35,935 bases of DNA from Comamonadaceae bacterium (GTDB taxonomy: Bacteria > Pseudomonadota > Gammaproteobacteria > Burkholderiales > Burkholderiaceae_C), in the NCBI GenBank assembly GCA_027491035.1, contig JAIXWZ010000158.1, positions 1 to 35,935 on the forward strand, given 5' to 3'. Below the pieces are notes generated by a model. That model did no database searches. It was not told the origin of the DNA and saw only the letters and a list, made by a program, of their open reading frames with translations. Of the stretch, positions 1 to 7,505 are shown piece by piece. Positions within the stretch are counted from its first letter, which is position 1. Every line of letters starts with the position of its first letter. The position numbers and the translations under genes were made by a program.

Positions 1-933
1 CGGCGTGTAGCCCGGTGCGCAGCAGGTGTCGGCCGACTCCAGCACAAAGGCCTGTTGCTGCATCTGGACCTGGGCGCGACCCTCGATCTGGTGAAACACA
101 CAGGCGGGCGAGCGCACCGGCAGCTGCAGGCTCTGGCCAGGACGCAGCATGAGCGCGTAAAAGCCGAGGATGTTCTCGGCGTCTTCACCCGTCTCGGGGT
201 TGACGTAGGTCAGTTGCAGGCACTCGATGCTGGCGTCGGCCGCCATGGCCTGGAGCGCCGCCTTGGCGTCGACCCAGGGGTAGCGCAGCATGGGGTAGCG
301 CCGGTCGCTGCGGCCAAACACCGGCGTGGGCGCCAGGCCGCCGCGGGCGTACTGCTGGTGGCCCTGGCGGCCGCCGACCGCCTGGCGCTGGCCGTCGACG
401 TGGTAGGACATCTCCATGTAGTACACCAGCGGCAGATCGAGCACATCGAGCCAGATCACCGGGTCTTGGCCGTCGTGGCCGTGCTCGTGCCACTGGCCGG
501 TGGGCGTGAGGATGAGGTCGCCCCGGCTCATGAGGCATTTTTCGCCCTCCACCGTGGTCCAGGCGCCCTCGCCCTCGACCACCATGCGCACCGCATTGGG
601 CGTGTGGCGGTGGCTGGGCGCCCACTCGCCGGGCAGCAGCAATTGCATGCCCAGGTAGATCGCGCTGCTGGCCTGCATCTTGTCCAGGCCGTGGCCCGGA
701 TTGGCCAGCACCAACACCCGGCGCTCGGCCTTTTCAATAGGTGTGAGCTCGCCGGCGCGCAGCAACAGCGGCTTGATGGCCTGGTAAGACCAGTGCGTGG
801 CCTGCGTCTTGCGCGGCGGCAAATGCGGCGGCATCACGCCGCGCAGGCTGGGCCACAGCGGCACCAGGTTTTGCGCGGTCAAATCCTGCCGGTAATCGAG
901 CGGCAGATCTTCGAGTCGACCCAGATCATTCAC
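1..933 (-). CDS. gtdA: Gentisate 1,2-dioxygenase, C-terminus cut by window edge
   Basis: Bicupin Fe(II) ring-cleavage dioxygenase that opens gentisate (2,5-dihydroxybenzoate) to maleylpyruvate in the cytoplasm. The 311 visible codons begin with VNDLGRLEDLP and run off the left edge in frame, so about 30-60 residues are probably missing. The first cupin shows a PSHRHTPNAVRMVVEGEG stretch with H108 and H110, and H149 in QWHEHGHD, matching the iron-binding histidines of the family. The GTG start at 931-933 is chosen because an in-frame TGA lies only 24 bases upstream and AGGGGAG sits about seven bases before it. It follows the hydroxylase gene by 28 bases on the same strand, which argues for a 3-hydroxybenzoate to gentisate to maleylpyruvate route. 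Salicylate 1,2-dioxygenase is a close homologue, so the substrate is inferred from context. Confidence 0.9.
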   Translation of the reverse strand, partial: MNDLGRLEDLPLDYRQDLTAQNLVPLWPSLRGVMPPHLPPRKTQATHWSYQAIKPLLLRAGELTPIEKAERRVLVLANPGHGLDKMQASSAIYLGMQLLLPGEWAPSHRHTPNAVRMVVEGEGAWTTVEGEKCLMSRGDLILTPTGQWHEHGHDGQDPVIWLDVLDLPLVYYMEMSYHVDGQRQAVGGRQGHQQYARGGLAPTPVFGRSDRRYPMLRYPWVDAKAALQAMAADASIECLQLTYVNPETGEDAENILGFYALMLRPGQSLQLPVRSPACVFHQIEGRAQVQMQQQAFVLESADTCCAPGYTP

Positions 934-961
934 GATAAGCTCCCCTTCTTGTCAGCTTGGA

Positions 962-2224
962 TCAATGGACAGCGGCCGGCTCGCGAGCGGCCGACATGCC
1001 CTCGGGCTGGGGCAGGCCCAGCTCGCGCAGGCCGGCATCGAGGCAGTTGCTCACGTTCCAGCCGTAGAGCCACTGCACCGCATCATAAAAGCGCTCGGGC
1101 GTGCGGCCGCGCCACAGGTCGTTGCGCACCAGACGCTCGACCCCCTTGGCATGGTAAACGCGTCCCATCTCGCGGCCCGACAGCACGATGCGCGCGGTGC
1201 GGGCAATGCGCGAGTGCTGGTACAGGTTGAGGGCGCGCTGCCAATCATGGCCGCTGGCCTGCAGCGCCTGGCCCAGCGTGACCGCATCTTCCAGCGCCAT
1301 GCAAGCGCCTTGGGCCATGTACTGCGTGGTGGGGTGGGCGGCATCGCCGAGCAAGGTGACGCGGCCAAAGGTCCACTGGCCAATCGGCTCGCGATCGGCG
1401 GTGGCCCAGCGCTTCCAGCTCTTGGGCAGATGGATCAGCTGGCGGGCCTTGGGCAAGATGTCTCGGAAGTAGCTCTGCACCTCCTCCTTGCTGCCCTCGG
1501 TGACGCCCCACTGCTCCTGCTGGCGGCTGTGAAAGGTCACCACCACGTTGTACTGCTCGCCGCCGCGCAAGGGGTAGTGCACCAGGTGGCAGTTGGGGCC
1601 GACCCAGATGCTCGCGGCGTTCCACTTGAGCTCGTCCGGGAACTCGTGCTTGTCGACCACCGCGCGGTAGACCACATGACCGGTGACGCGGGCCGGATCG
1701 CCCACGTACTGCTGGCGCACCGCCGACTTGACGCCGTCGGCACCGATCAAGGCGACGCCGTCAAACCGGCGGCCGTTCTGATCGAACACGCTCACGCCGG
1801 CATCGCTTTGCTCGATCCGATCGATGCGGGTGCTGGTAAAAATCTCGACCTCGCCGGTTTCCTGCGCGCCCTCGAGCAGGGACAAATGCACGTCGGCGCG
1901 GTGGATCACCGCATAGGGGTTGCCAAAGCGCTGGCGAAACTTCTCGTCGGTCGGGATCTTGCCGACCTGGTAGCCGTCGAGCGCGTCGTGCATCACCATG
2001 AAGTCGGTGTAGACGGCGCGGCTGCGCATTTTTTCACCCACGCCCAGGGCATCGAAGGCGTGAAACGCGTTGGGGCCGAGTTGGATGCCCGCGCCGATTT
2101 CGCCGATCTCGGGGGCCTGCTCGAACACCTGGACGCGGTAGCCTTGGCGCACCAAGGCCAGCGCAGCGGCAATGCCCCCGATGCCGCCGCCGGCAATGAG
2201 GACGCTGTGCTTGTGGGCAGCCAT
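962..2224 (-). CDS. 3-hydroxybenzoate 6-monooxygenase (FAD-dependent)
   Basis: Class A flavoprotein hydroxylase of 420 residues. The N-terminal Rossmann motif is AGGGIGGIAAAL (about residues 11-22). The second FAD/NAD(P)H region is LIGADGVKSAVR, and the FAD ribityl-binding motif is LLGDAAHPTTQYMAQG. The start is placed at ATG 2222-2224 (MAAHKHSV), since AGGAGA lies eight bases upstream; an in-frame ATG 42 bases further up would add 14 unlikely residues. Salicylate 1-hydroxylase and 6-hydroxynicotinate monooxygenase share the fold. Placement directly upstream of gentisate dioxygenase favours para-hydroxylation of 3-hydroxybenzoate to gentisate (known elsewhere as XlnD, MhbM or NagX). Maleylpyruvate isomerase and fumarylpyruvate hydrolase are not visible and would be expected beyond the left edge. 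Confidence 0.85.
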   Translation of the reverse strand: MAAHKHSVLIAGGGIGGIAAALALVRQGYRVQVFEQAPEIGEIGAGIQLGPNAFHAFDALGVGEKMRSRAVYTDFMVMHDALDGYQVGKIPTDEKFRQRFGNPYAVIHRADVHLSLLEGAQETGEVEIFTSTRIDRIEQSDAGVSVFDQNGRRFDGVALIGADGVKSAVRQQYVGDPARVTGHVVYRAVVDKHEFPDELKWNAASIWVGPNCHLVHYPLRGGEQYNVVVTFHSRQQEQWGVTEGSKEEVQSYFRDILPKARQLIHLPKSWKRWATADREPIGQWTFGRVTLLGDAAHPTTQYMAQGACMALEDAVTLGQALQASGHDWQRALNLYQHSRIARTARIVLSGREMGRVYHAKGVERLVRNDLWRGRTPERFYDAVQWLYGWNVSNCLDAGLRELGLPQPEGMSAAREPAAVH

Positions 2225-2322
2225 GGGGGTGTCTCCTGAAGGTGGGTCTGGCCGAATGGTAAGCATGCATATCTTTTAAGTCAAGCCCAGGGTCTCCTGG
2301 GCCCCGGGCGCACAATGGCGCC
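2225..2322. promoter_or_regulatory. Divergent promoter region with a 7-bp hairpin
   Basis: This 98-base gap separates the minus-strand hydroxybenzoate operon from plus-strand srkA. It holds an AT-rich stretch around 2262-2280 (contains GCATGCATATC) likely to house promoter elements. It also holds a perfect inverted repeat, GCCCAGG (2285-2291) and CCTGGGC (2296-2302) around a 4-base loop, which ends 20 bases before the srkA start. No T-run follows, so an operator or 5'-leader hairpin is more likely than a terminator. Confidence 0.4.
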
Positions 2323-3363
2323 ATGAGCGAGCACAGCCCCCATCCCTACGAACAGCTCACGCCCGATGTGGTGCTCGATGCCATGGCCAGCGTCGGCCTG
2401 TGGGGCGATGGCCGCCTGCTGGCCCTGTCGAGCTACGAGAACCGCGTCTACCAAGCCGGCCTGGAGGCCGAGCCCGGCGGGGACAGCGCACTGGGCCAGA
2501 AGGTGGTGCTCAAGTTCTACCGACCCGGGCGCTGGAGCGATGCGCAGATTTTGGAGGAGCACCAGTTTGCCGACGAGCTGTTGGCCGCCGAGGTGCCGAT
2601 GGTGGCCGCGTTCAAGCTGCGCGGCAGCGCCGGCACGATGAGCAGCTTGCACCACCACGGCGGCTTTGCCTTTAGCGTCAGCCCCTGGCGCGGCGGGCGG
2701 CGGCCTGAGCTGCAAGAGTTGTCGGTGCTCGAATGGATCGGCCGCTTCCTGGCGCGCATCCACACGGTCGGCGCCGCCCGGGCCTTTGTGCAGCGCCCCG
2801 CCCTCGACTTGCAAAGCTTTGGCCACGACTGTGCGAAATGGCTGCTGGCCGGCGATCACCTGCCGCTCGATGTGGCCTCGCGTTGGCAGCGCGCCTTTGC
2901 CGAAGCCATGCAGGTGGCCCAAGGCGTCTGGCAAGAGGCGGGGGTGGTGCAGCAGCTGCGTCTGCACGGGGACTGCCACCCCGGCAACATCTTGTGGACC
3001 CCCGAGGGCAGCGCCGGCGCGGGCCCCCACTTCGTCGACCTCGACGATGCACGCATGGGGCCAGCAGTGCAAGACCTGTGGATGCTGCTGTCGGGCGATC
3101 GGGCGCAGCAGTTGCATCAGCTCGGCGCCCTGCTCGATGGCTATGAAACCCTGCGCGAGCTCGACCGCCGCGAGCTCGCGCTCATCGAGGTGCTGCGCAC
3201 GCTGCGCCTGATTCACTACAGCGCCTGGCTGGCCCAGCGCTGGCGCGACCCGATCTTTCCGATCAACTTTCCCTGGTTTGGCTCGCGCGACTATTGGCAA
3301 GGTCAGGTCGACATCCTGATCGAGCAAACCGAGGCAATGCAGGCCCCGCCCCTGGTCGCCTGA
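2323..3363 (+). CDS. srkA: Stress response kinase A (YihE/RdoA family)
   Basis: Protein of 346 residues in the aminoglycoside-phosphotransferase/choline-kinase-like fold. SrkA is a cytoplasmic Ser/Thr kinase linked to envelope-stress and programmed-death responses in enterobacteria. Visible catalytic features are the Brenner-type loop LHGDCHPGNILW (H215, D217, N222) and the metal-binding VDLDDARMGP (D239, D241). SYENRVYQ near residue 38 matches the conserved N-terminal patch. Length agrees with the E. coli protein (about 328). The gene appears monocistronic, with 164 bases to the next gene. Function in this organism is inferred by homology. Confidence 0.88.
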   Translation: MSEHSPHPYEQLTPDVVLDAMASVGLWGDGRLLALSSYENRVYQAGLEAEPGGDSALGQKVVLKFYRPGRWSDAQILEEHQFADELLAAEVPMVAAFKLRGSAGTMSSLHHHGGFAFSVSPWRGGRRPELQELSVLEWIGRFLARIHTVGAARAFVQRPALDLQSFGHDCAKWLLAGDHLPLDVASRWQRAFAEAMQVAQGVWQEAGVVQQLRLHGDCHPGNILWTPEGSAGAGPHFVDLDDARMGPAVQDLWMLLSGDRAQQLHQLGALLDGYETLRELDRRELALIEVLRTLRLIHYSAWLAQRWRDPIFPINFPWFGSRDYWQGQVDILIEQTEAMQAPPLVA

Positions 3364-3467
3364 ACCCCGGCCTGAGGCCCACACAGGCGCCAGCCTGCCT
3401 TATTTGCGCCGGCTTTGCACGGCCGCAGACCAATGGCCCACTAGGGATAGCCAGAAGAGCCCCACTT

Positions 3468-3492
3468 GCTTGGCATGCTTAGGATGCCAAGC
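3468..3492. repeat. 9-bp inverted repeat upstream of Bug gene
   Basis: GCTTGGCAT (3468-3476) and ATGCCAAGC (3484-3492) form a perfect 9-bp dyad with a 7-base loop. It lies 36 bases before the ATG of the first Bug gene and 105 bases after the srkA stop. There is no U-run, so it is either a factor-independent-like hairpin without a tail or, more likely, an operator for the downstream receptor operon. Confidence 0.45.
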
Positions 3493-3527
3493 TGTCCCAG
3501 TCTGACCCCTCAGAGGAAATCGACCCC

Positions 3528-4496
3528 ATGCTAAGACGCTCCCTGCTTGCAGCCGCCGCAGCCTGCGCGCTGCCCTGGGCGGCGGCCCAGGCGCCGGCCT
3601 GGCCCAGCCGCCCCATCACCCTGATCGTGCCCTTCCCGCCCGGCGGGCTGGCCGACATCGTGGCCCGCCCGGTGGCCGAAGCGCTGGCCCGCGATCTGGG
3701 CCAGCCGGTGGTCATTGACAACAAGCCGGGCGCCGGCGGCGGCATCGGCATGGGCCTGGCAGCCAAGTCCAAGCCCGACGGCCACACCCTGCTGATGGCG
3801 CTGTCGTCGCTGACGGTGCTGCCCGAGGCCGATGTGATTTTGGGCCGCGCGCCCATGTTTTCGCTGCAAGACCTGCGCCCGGTGGCCCGCTACACCGCCG
3901 ATCCGACGGTGCTGGCCGTGCGGGCCGACTCGCCCTGGAAGAGCGTCAAAGACTTCATCGACGAGGCCAAGCGCCGGCCCGGCGCCATCAACTACGGCTC
4001 GTCGGGCAACTACGGCACCATGCATGTGCCGATGGAAATCCTGGCGCAAGAGGCGGGCGTCAAGCTCACCCACGTGCCCTTTACCGGCGCAGGCCCGGCC
4101 GTGCTGGCGCTGCTGGGCGGCCAGATTCAGGCCGTCTCCACCGGTCCGGCCACGGTGCTGCAGCACGTCAAGGCGGGCAAATTGCGCGTGCTCGGCCACT
4201 GGGGCACAGGCGCCCTGGCCAGCCTGCCCGATGTGCCGGCCCTCAAGGATACCGGCTTTAACGCCGAGTACGCGCAGTGGTCGGGCCTGTTCGTGCCCAG
4301 CGGTGTGCCCGATGCCATCGTGCAGCGCTTGCGCAGCGCTGCGCGCAACGCCGCGCAAGACGCCCGCGTGCGCGAGGTGATTCAAGGTGCCGGAAGCCCC
4401 ATCCTGTACCAAGACATGCCCGAATTCGAGCGCTATGTGCAAGCCGACGCGCGCCGCATGGCCGATGTGGTCAAGCGCATCGGCAAGGTCGAATAA
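3528..4496 (+). CDS. Bug/TctC family periplasmic substrate-binding receptor
   Basis: Tripartite tricarboxylate transporter receptor-like protein of 322 residues. Residues 1-21 form a signal peptide (MLRRS, then a hydrophobic Ala/Leu core ending in AAAQA), so the mature protein should be periplasmic. Typical Bug signatures are PSRPITLIVPFPPGG, VIDNKPGAGGGIG and the later THVPFTGAGPA loop. AGAGGAAA precedes the ATG by about nine bases. Members bind small carboxylates, amides or aromatic acids; the ligand cannot be read from sequence. No TctA/TctB genes adjoin it, which is usual for the expanded Bug family of Burkholderiales. It is followed after 30 bases by a second Bug gene, suggesting one operon. 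Confidence 0.9.
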   Translation: MLRRSLLAAAAACALPWAAAQAPAWPSRPITLIVPFPPGGLADIVARPVAEALARDLGQPVVIDNKPGAGGGIGMGLAAKSKPDGHTLLMALSSLTVLPEADVILGRAPMFSLQDLRPVARYTADPTVLAVRADSPWKSVKDFIDEAKRRPGAINYGSSGNYGTMHVPMEILAQEAGVKLTHVPFTGAGPAVLALLGGQIQAVSTGPATVLQHVKAGKLRVLGHWGTGALASLPDVPALKDTGFNAEYAQWSGLFVPSGVPDAIVQRLRSAARNAAQDARVREVIQGAGSPILYQDMPEFERYVQADARRMADVVKRIGKVE

Positions 4497-4526
4497 GCCC
4501 CGGCCCCAGACCCATAAGGAAGAAAC

Positions 4527-5504
4527 ATGCAACGCAAAGACATCGTGCGCTCGGCCCTGGCCCTGCTCGCCCTGGGCGCAAGCCTGGGCCAAGCGGTCGC
4601 ACAAGGCGCCTACCCCAACCGCCCGGTCAAGATCGTGGTGCCCTTTGCCACCGGGGGGCCGGCCGACGTCTACGCCCGCTTCATCGCCGGGCGTCTGAGC
4701 GACGCCATGGGCCAGAGCTTTGTGGTCGACAACAAGCCCGGCGGCGGCTCGGTCATCGGCACCGACCTGGCGGCCAAGTCGCCTGCTGACGGCTACACGC
4801 TGTTGATGATGTCCAACACGCACACCGTCAACGAAACACTGATCCCAAGCAAGCCCTTTGCCCTGATGAAGGACTTTGTGGGCGTGGCGCCGATCAACTA
4901 CTCCGATCTGGTGCTGGTGGCCCACCCGTCCAAAGGCATCAACACCCTGGGCGATCTGCTCAAGCGCGCGCAGGCCGAGCCGGGCAAGCTCAACTACGCC
5001 TCTTCGGGGCCGGGCACGCCCTATCACATGGCCGGTGAGTTGCTCAAGAGCATGGCCCGCATCAACGTGGTCCATGTGCCCTACAAAGGCAGCTCGGGCG
5101 CGCGCACCGACATCATTGGCGGCCAGGTCGACCTGATGTTCGATGCGGTCACCACCATGACCGAGCAGATCAAGGCCGGCAAGGTCAAGGCGCTGGCCAC
5201 CAGCGGGCGCGCCCGCTCCGATGTCATGCCCGATGTGCCCACCCTCACCGAGGCGGGGGTGCCGGGCTACGAGGCCACCATCTGGCTGGGCATCATGGCC
5301 CCGCGCGGCACGCCGCAGCCGGTGATCGATCGCCTCAATGAGGCCATCAGCAAGATCGTCGGTACGCCCGAGCTCAAGCAGCAATGGAGCCGCCAGGGCG
5401 CAGTGCCCATGGTCATGAACCCAGCGGCCTTCACCAAATACCTGAACGACGACATCGCCAAATGGGCGGGCGTGATCAAGTCGGCCAATATCAAGCTCGA
5501 CTAA
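4527..5504 (+). CDS. Bug/TctC family periplasmic substrate-binding receptor
   Basis: A second tandem Bug protein (325 residues), with a signal peptide ending near AVAQG (about residue 26). It carries YPNRPVKIVVPFATGG, VVDNKPGGGSVIGTD and VHVPYKGSSGARTD, all family hallmarks. AAGGAAGAA lies directly upstream of the ATG. It diverges clearly from its upstream neighbour (different pocket loops, e.g. NTHTVNETL), so the pair is not a recent duplication and probably binds different ligands. The following gene encodes a third binding-protein-like product, so three candidate solute binders lie in one transcription unit. Confidence 0.9.
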   Translation: MQRKDIVRSALALLALGASLGQAVAQGAYPNRPVKIVVPFATGGPADVYARFIAGRLSDAMGQSFVVDNKPGGGSVIGTDLAAKSPADGYTLLMMSNTHTVNETLIPSKPFALMKDFVGVAPINYSDLVLVAHPSKGINTLGDLLKRAQAEPGKLNYASSGPGTPYHMAGELLKSMARINVVHVPYKGSSGARTDIIGGQVDLMFDAVTTMTEQIKAGKVKALATSGRARSDVMPDVPTLTEAGVPGYEATIWLGIMAPRGTPQPVIDRLNEAISKIVGTPELKQQWSRQGAVPMVMNPAAFTKYLNDDIAKWAGVIKSANIKLD

Positions 5505-5533
5505 GAAGCGTCAACCCAGGCAGTCAGACCCCC

Positions 5534-6241
5534 ATGCAGCCCTCCTTGCACGTGCTCAGCGGCGGCGCCGCCAACGGATTGGTCAGCCGCCTGGAGGCGC
5601 GCTTTACCGCGCGCACCGGCATGGCCATTGCCGGCACCTTCAGCGCCGTCGGCCAGATGAAAGAGGCCCTGCTGGCGGGCACGCCCTGCGACGTGGTCAT
5701 CCTCACCCGCGCCCTGATCGACGAGCTGATGGCTTGCGGCCACCTGCTGCCGGGCAGCGCCCGGCCGGTGGGGCTGGTCAGGACCGGCGTGGCCGTGGCC
5801 AAGGGTCAGGCCGCGTCCGATGTCGGCAGCGCCGATGCGCTGCGCCAGGCGCTGCTGGGCGCGCGTGCGATCTACGTGCCCGACCTGAGCCGCTCGACCG
5901 CGGGCCTGCACATCATGAAGGTGCTGCGCACCCTTGGGATCGAGCAGCAGGTGGCCGAGCAGCTGCGCCCCTTTCCCAACGGTCAGACCGCGATGGCGGC
6001 CATGGCCCGCGCGGCGCAGGCCGGCGAGCAGGGGCTGATCGGCTGCACCCAGGTCACGGAAATCATCAACACGCCGGGGGTTGCGCTGGCAGGCCTGCTG
6101 CCGGCAGGGCTTGAGCTGTCGACCCTCTACGTGGCAGCGGTGGCGCGCTCAAGCGGGGCCGCGCCAGCAGCCACCGAGCTGATCGCGCTGCTCAGCGACC
6201 CCAGCCACGAGGCCACGCGGCGCGACTGCGGATTTGACTGA
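5534..6241 (+). CDS. ModA-like substrate-binding domain protein without signal peptide
   Basis: Protein of 235 residues resembling the type 2 periplasmic binding fold of molybdate-type (ModA/Wtp-like) binding proteins. LHVLSGGAANGLVSRLEARF opens the first strand-helix unit, and TFSAVGQMKEALLAGTPCDVVILT resembles the ModA GASG/DVF region. RSTAGLHIMKVLRTLGI resembles the hinge segment. The start MQPSLHV at 5534 is the first credible ATG after the Bug gene; extending the frame upstream overlaps that gene and adds no hydrophobic segment. It therefore lacks any visible signal peptide and is predicted to be cytoplasmic. It sits 29 bases after the Bug gene, likely co-transcribed. Specificity is unknown; ModA proper is doubtful because no modB/modC adjoins. 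Confidence 0.75.
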   Translation: MQPSLHVLSGGAANGLVSRLEARFTARTGMAIAGTFSAVGQMKEALLAGTPCDVVILTRALIDELMACGHLLPGSARPVGLVRTGVAVAKGQAASDVGSADALRQALLGARAIYVPDLSRSTAGLHIMKVLRTLGIEQQVAEQLRPFPNGQTAMAAMARAAQAGEQGLIGCTQVTEIINTPGVALAGLLPAGLELSTLYVAAVARSSGAAPAATELIALLSDPSHEATRRDCGFD

Positions 6242-6242
6242 A

Positions 6243-6266
6243 GCTTCGTCCGAGGCTTCGTCTGAG
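6243..6266 (+). repeat. 12-bp tandem duplication just after a stop codon
   Basis: GCTTCGTCCGAG (6243-6254) is followed by GCTTCGTCTGAG (6255-6266), one mismatch. It begins one base after the TGA of the binding-protein gene. Confidence 0.8.
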
Positions 6267-6287
6267 GCCTGGCCCAAAGCGCAGGCC
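6266..6287. terminator. Possible terminator hairpin between convergent genes
   Basis: GGCCTG (6266-6271) pairs with CAGGCC (6282-6287) around a 10-base loop. It lies between the ends of the plus-strand binding-protein gene and the minus-strand amidohydrolase gene. There is no clear T-run on either side, so intrinsic termination is only a possibility. Confidence 0.3.
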
Positions 6288-6314
6288 GGGCGTTCAAGCA
6301 CGTGGATCAAAACC

Positions 6315-7505
6315 TCAATGATCCGGCGTCGCCAGAAATTGCTCCGCCAGCCCCAGCCATAGGCACGCGCCCGGCTCAATGAGGTCGTCGTTGAAGTCGT
6401 ACCCTGGGTTGTGGACCATGCAGGCGCCAGCCGTGCCGGGGCCGCCGTTACCCACCAACACATAGCAGCCCGGCACCTGCTCGAGCATGAAGGCAAAGTC
6501 CTCGCTGGCCGTCAGCGGTCGGGCATCGGTGTGCACCCGCTCATCACCAAAGAGATCGAGCGCCACCTGCGTGGCCAGGCGAGTGGGCTCGGCGGCATTG
6601 ACCAGCACCGCATAGCCGTCACGCCAGTCGATCTCGGCACGCACTTTGAAGCTGGCGGCCTGCGCCTCGACCAATTCGCGTATGCGCTGGCGAAGCAGCA
6701 CGCGCACCTGCGGGTCAAGGGCGCGCACACTCATCTCGAGCTGGGCTTGGGCAGGAATCACATTGTTGGCCTGACCGGCCTGGAGCGCGCCGACGGTGAC
6801 CACCGCGGTTTGCAGCGGATCGACATTGCGCGAGACCACGGTCTGCAAGGCCATCACGATGGCGGCGGCCGCAACCACCGGATCGGCCGTGGTCTGCGGC
6901 ATGGCGCCGTGACCCCCAACGCCATGCAAGGTGATGCTGGCGTAGTCGCTGGAGGCCATGGACGGGCCCTGGCGAAAATAAAAATGCCCGGCCTCCAGGC
7001 CCGGCATGTTGTGCAAGGCGAACACAGCATCGCAGGCAAAGCGATCGAACAGGCCATCGGCCATCATGCGCAGCGCACCGCCACCGCCTTCCTCCGCCGG
7101 CTGAAAAATCAGGTGCACCGTGCCATGAAATTGCGCGTCCTCGGCAATCAGACGTGCGGCGGCCAGCAAGATGGCGGTGTGGCCATCGTGACCGCAGGCA
7201 TGCATCAAGCCCGGCTGGCGGCTGGACCAGGGGCGCCCTGATGCCTCGGCAATCGGCAGCGCGTCCATGTCGGCGCGCAGGCCCAGCCGCTTTCCGCCCT
7301 GACCGCGCGAGAGCCGACCCACCACGCCGGTGCCGCCGATCCCGGTGAACACCTCATAGCCCCAATCGGCCAACTTGCCGGCCACCAGAGCTGCGGTGCG
7401 ATGCTCGGCAAAGCCCAGCTCGGGATGGGCATGAATGTCGCGGCGGATGCTCACGAACTGGCCCATGCGCGCGGCCAGCGCATCACCGAGGTAGGCCGCT
7501 CGCAT
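6315..7505 (-). CDS. M20 family amidohydrolase (hippurate hydrolase/aminoacylase type)
   Basis: Metal-dependent amidohydrolase of 396 residues that would cleave an N-acyl or amide bond. Visible family features are DIHAHPELGFAEHRTA near residue 23, RADMDALPI near 78, and the binuclear-metal motif HACGHDGHT (C104, H106). QPAEEGGGGA follows (E138, E139), then the dimerisation-domain GGHGAMPQTTADP, and SEDFAFML with a C-terminal histidine region. The ATG at 7505 overlaps the upstream Bug stop (TGATG); a GTG at 7508 is an equally possible start one codon earlier. Overlap with a Bug receptor implies that the receptor binds the amide substrate or its product. HipO, indole-acetyl-amino acid hydrolase and carboxypeptidase-like members are indistinguishable here. 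Confidence 0.9.
   Translation of the reverse strand: MRAAYLGDALAARMGQFVSIRRDIHAHPELGFAEHRTAALVAGKLADWGYEVFTGIGGTGVVGRLSRGQGGKRLGLRADMDALPIAEASGRPWSSRQPGLMHACGHDGHTAILLAAARLIAEDAQFHGTVHLIFQPAEEGGGGALRMMADGLFDRFACDAVFALHNMPGLEAGHFYFRQGPSMASSDYASITLHGVGGHGAMPQTTADPVVAAAAIVMALQTVVSRNVDPLQTAVVTVGALQAGQANNVIPAQAQLEMSVRALDPQVRVLLRQRIRELVEAQAASFKVRAEIDWRDGYAVLVNAAEPTRLATQVALDLFGDERVHTDARPLTASEDFAFMLEQVPGCYVLVGNGGPGTAGACMVHNPGYDFNDDLIEPGACLWLGLAEQFLATPDH

Noticed and set aside
965-2239. Long plus-strand open frame (424 codons) opposite the hydroxylase gene
   Set aside because: It is an antisense shadow of a strongly recognised gene, has His/Ala/Gln-rich low-information protein and no family motif. 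GC-rich codon use keeps such frames open.
3531-5384. 617-codon minus-strand frame across the two Bug genes
   Set aside because: The Bug proteins on the plus strand have signal peptides and family motifs; the antisense product is His/Gly/Arg-rich with none.
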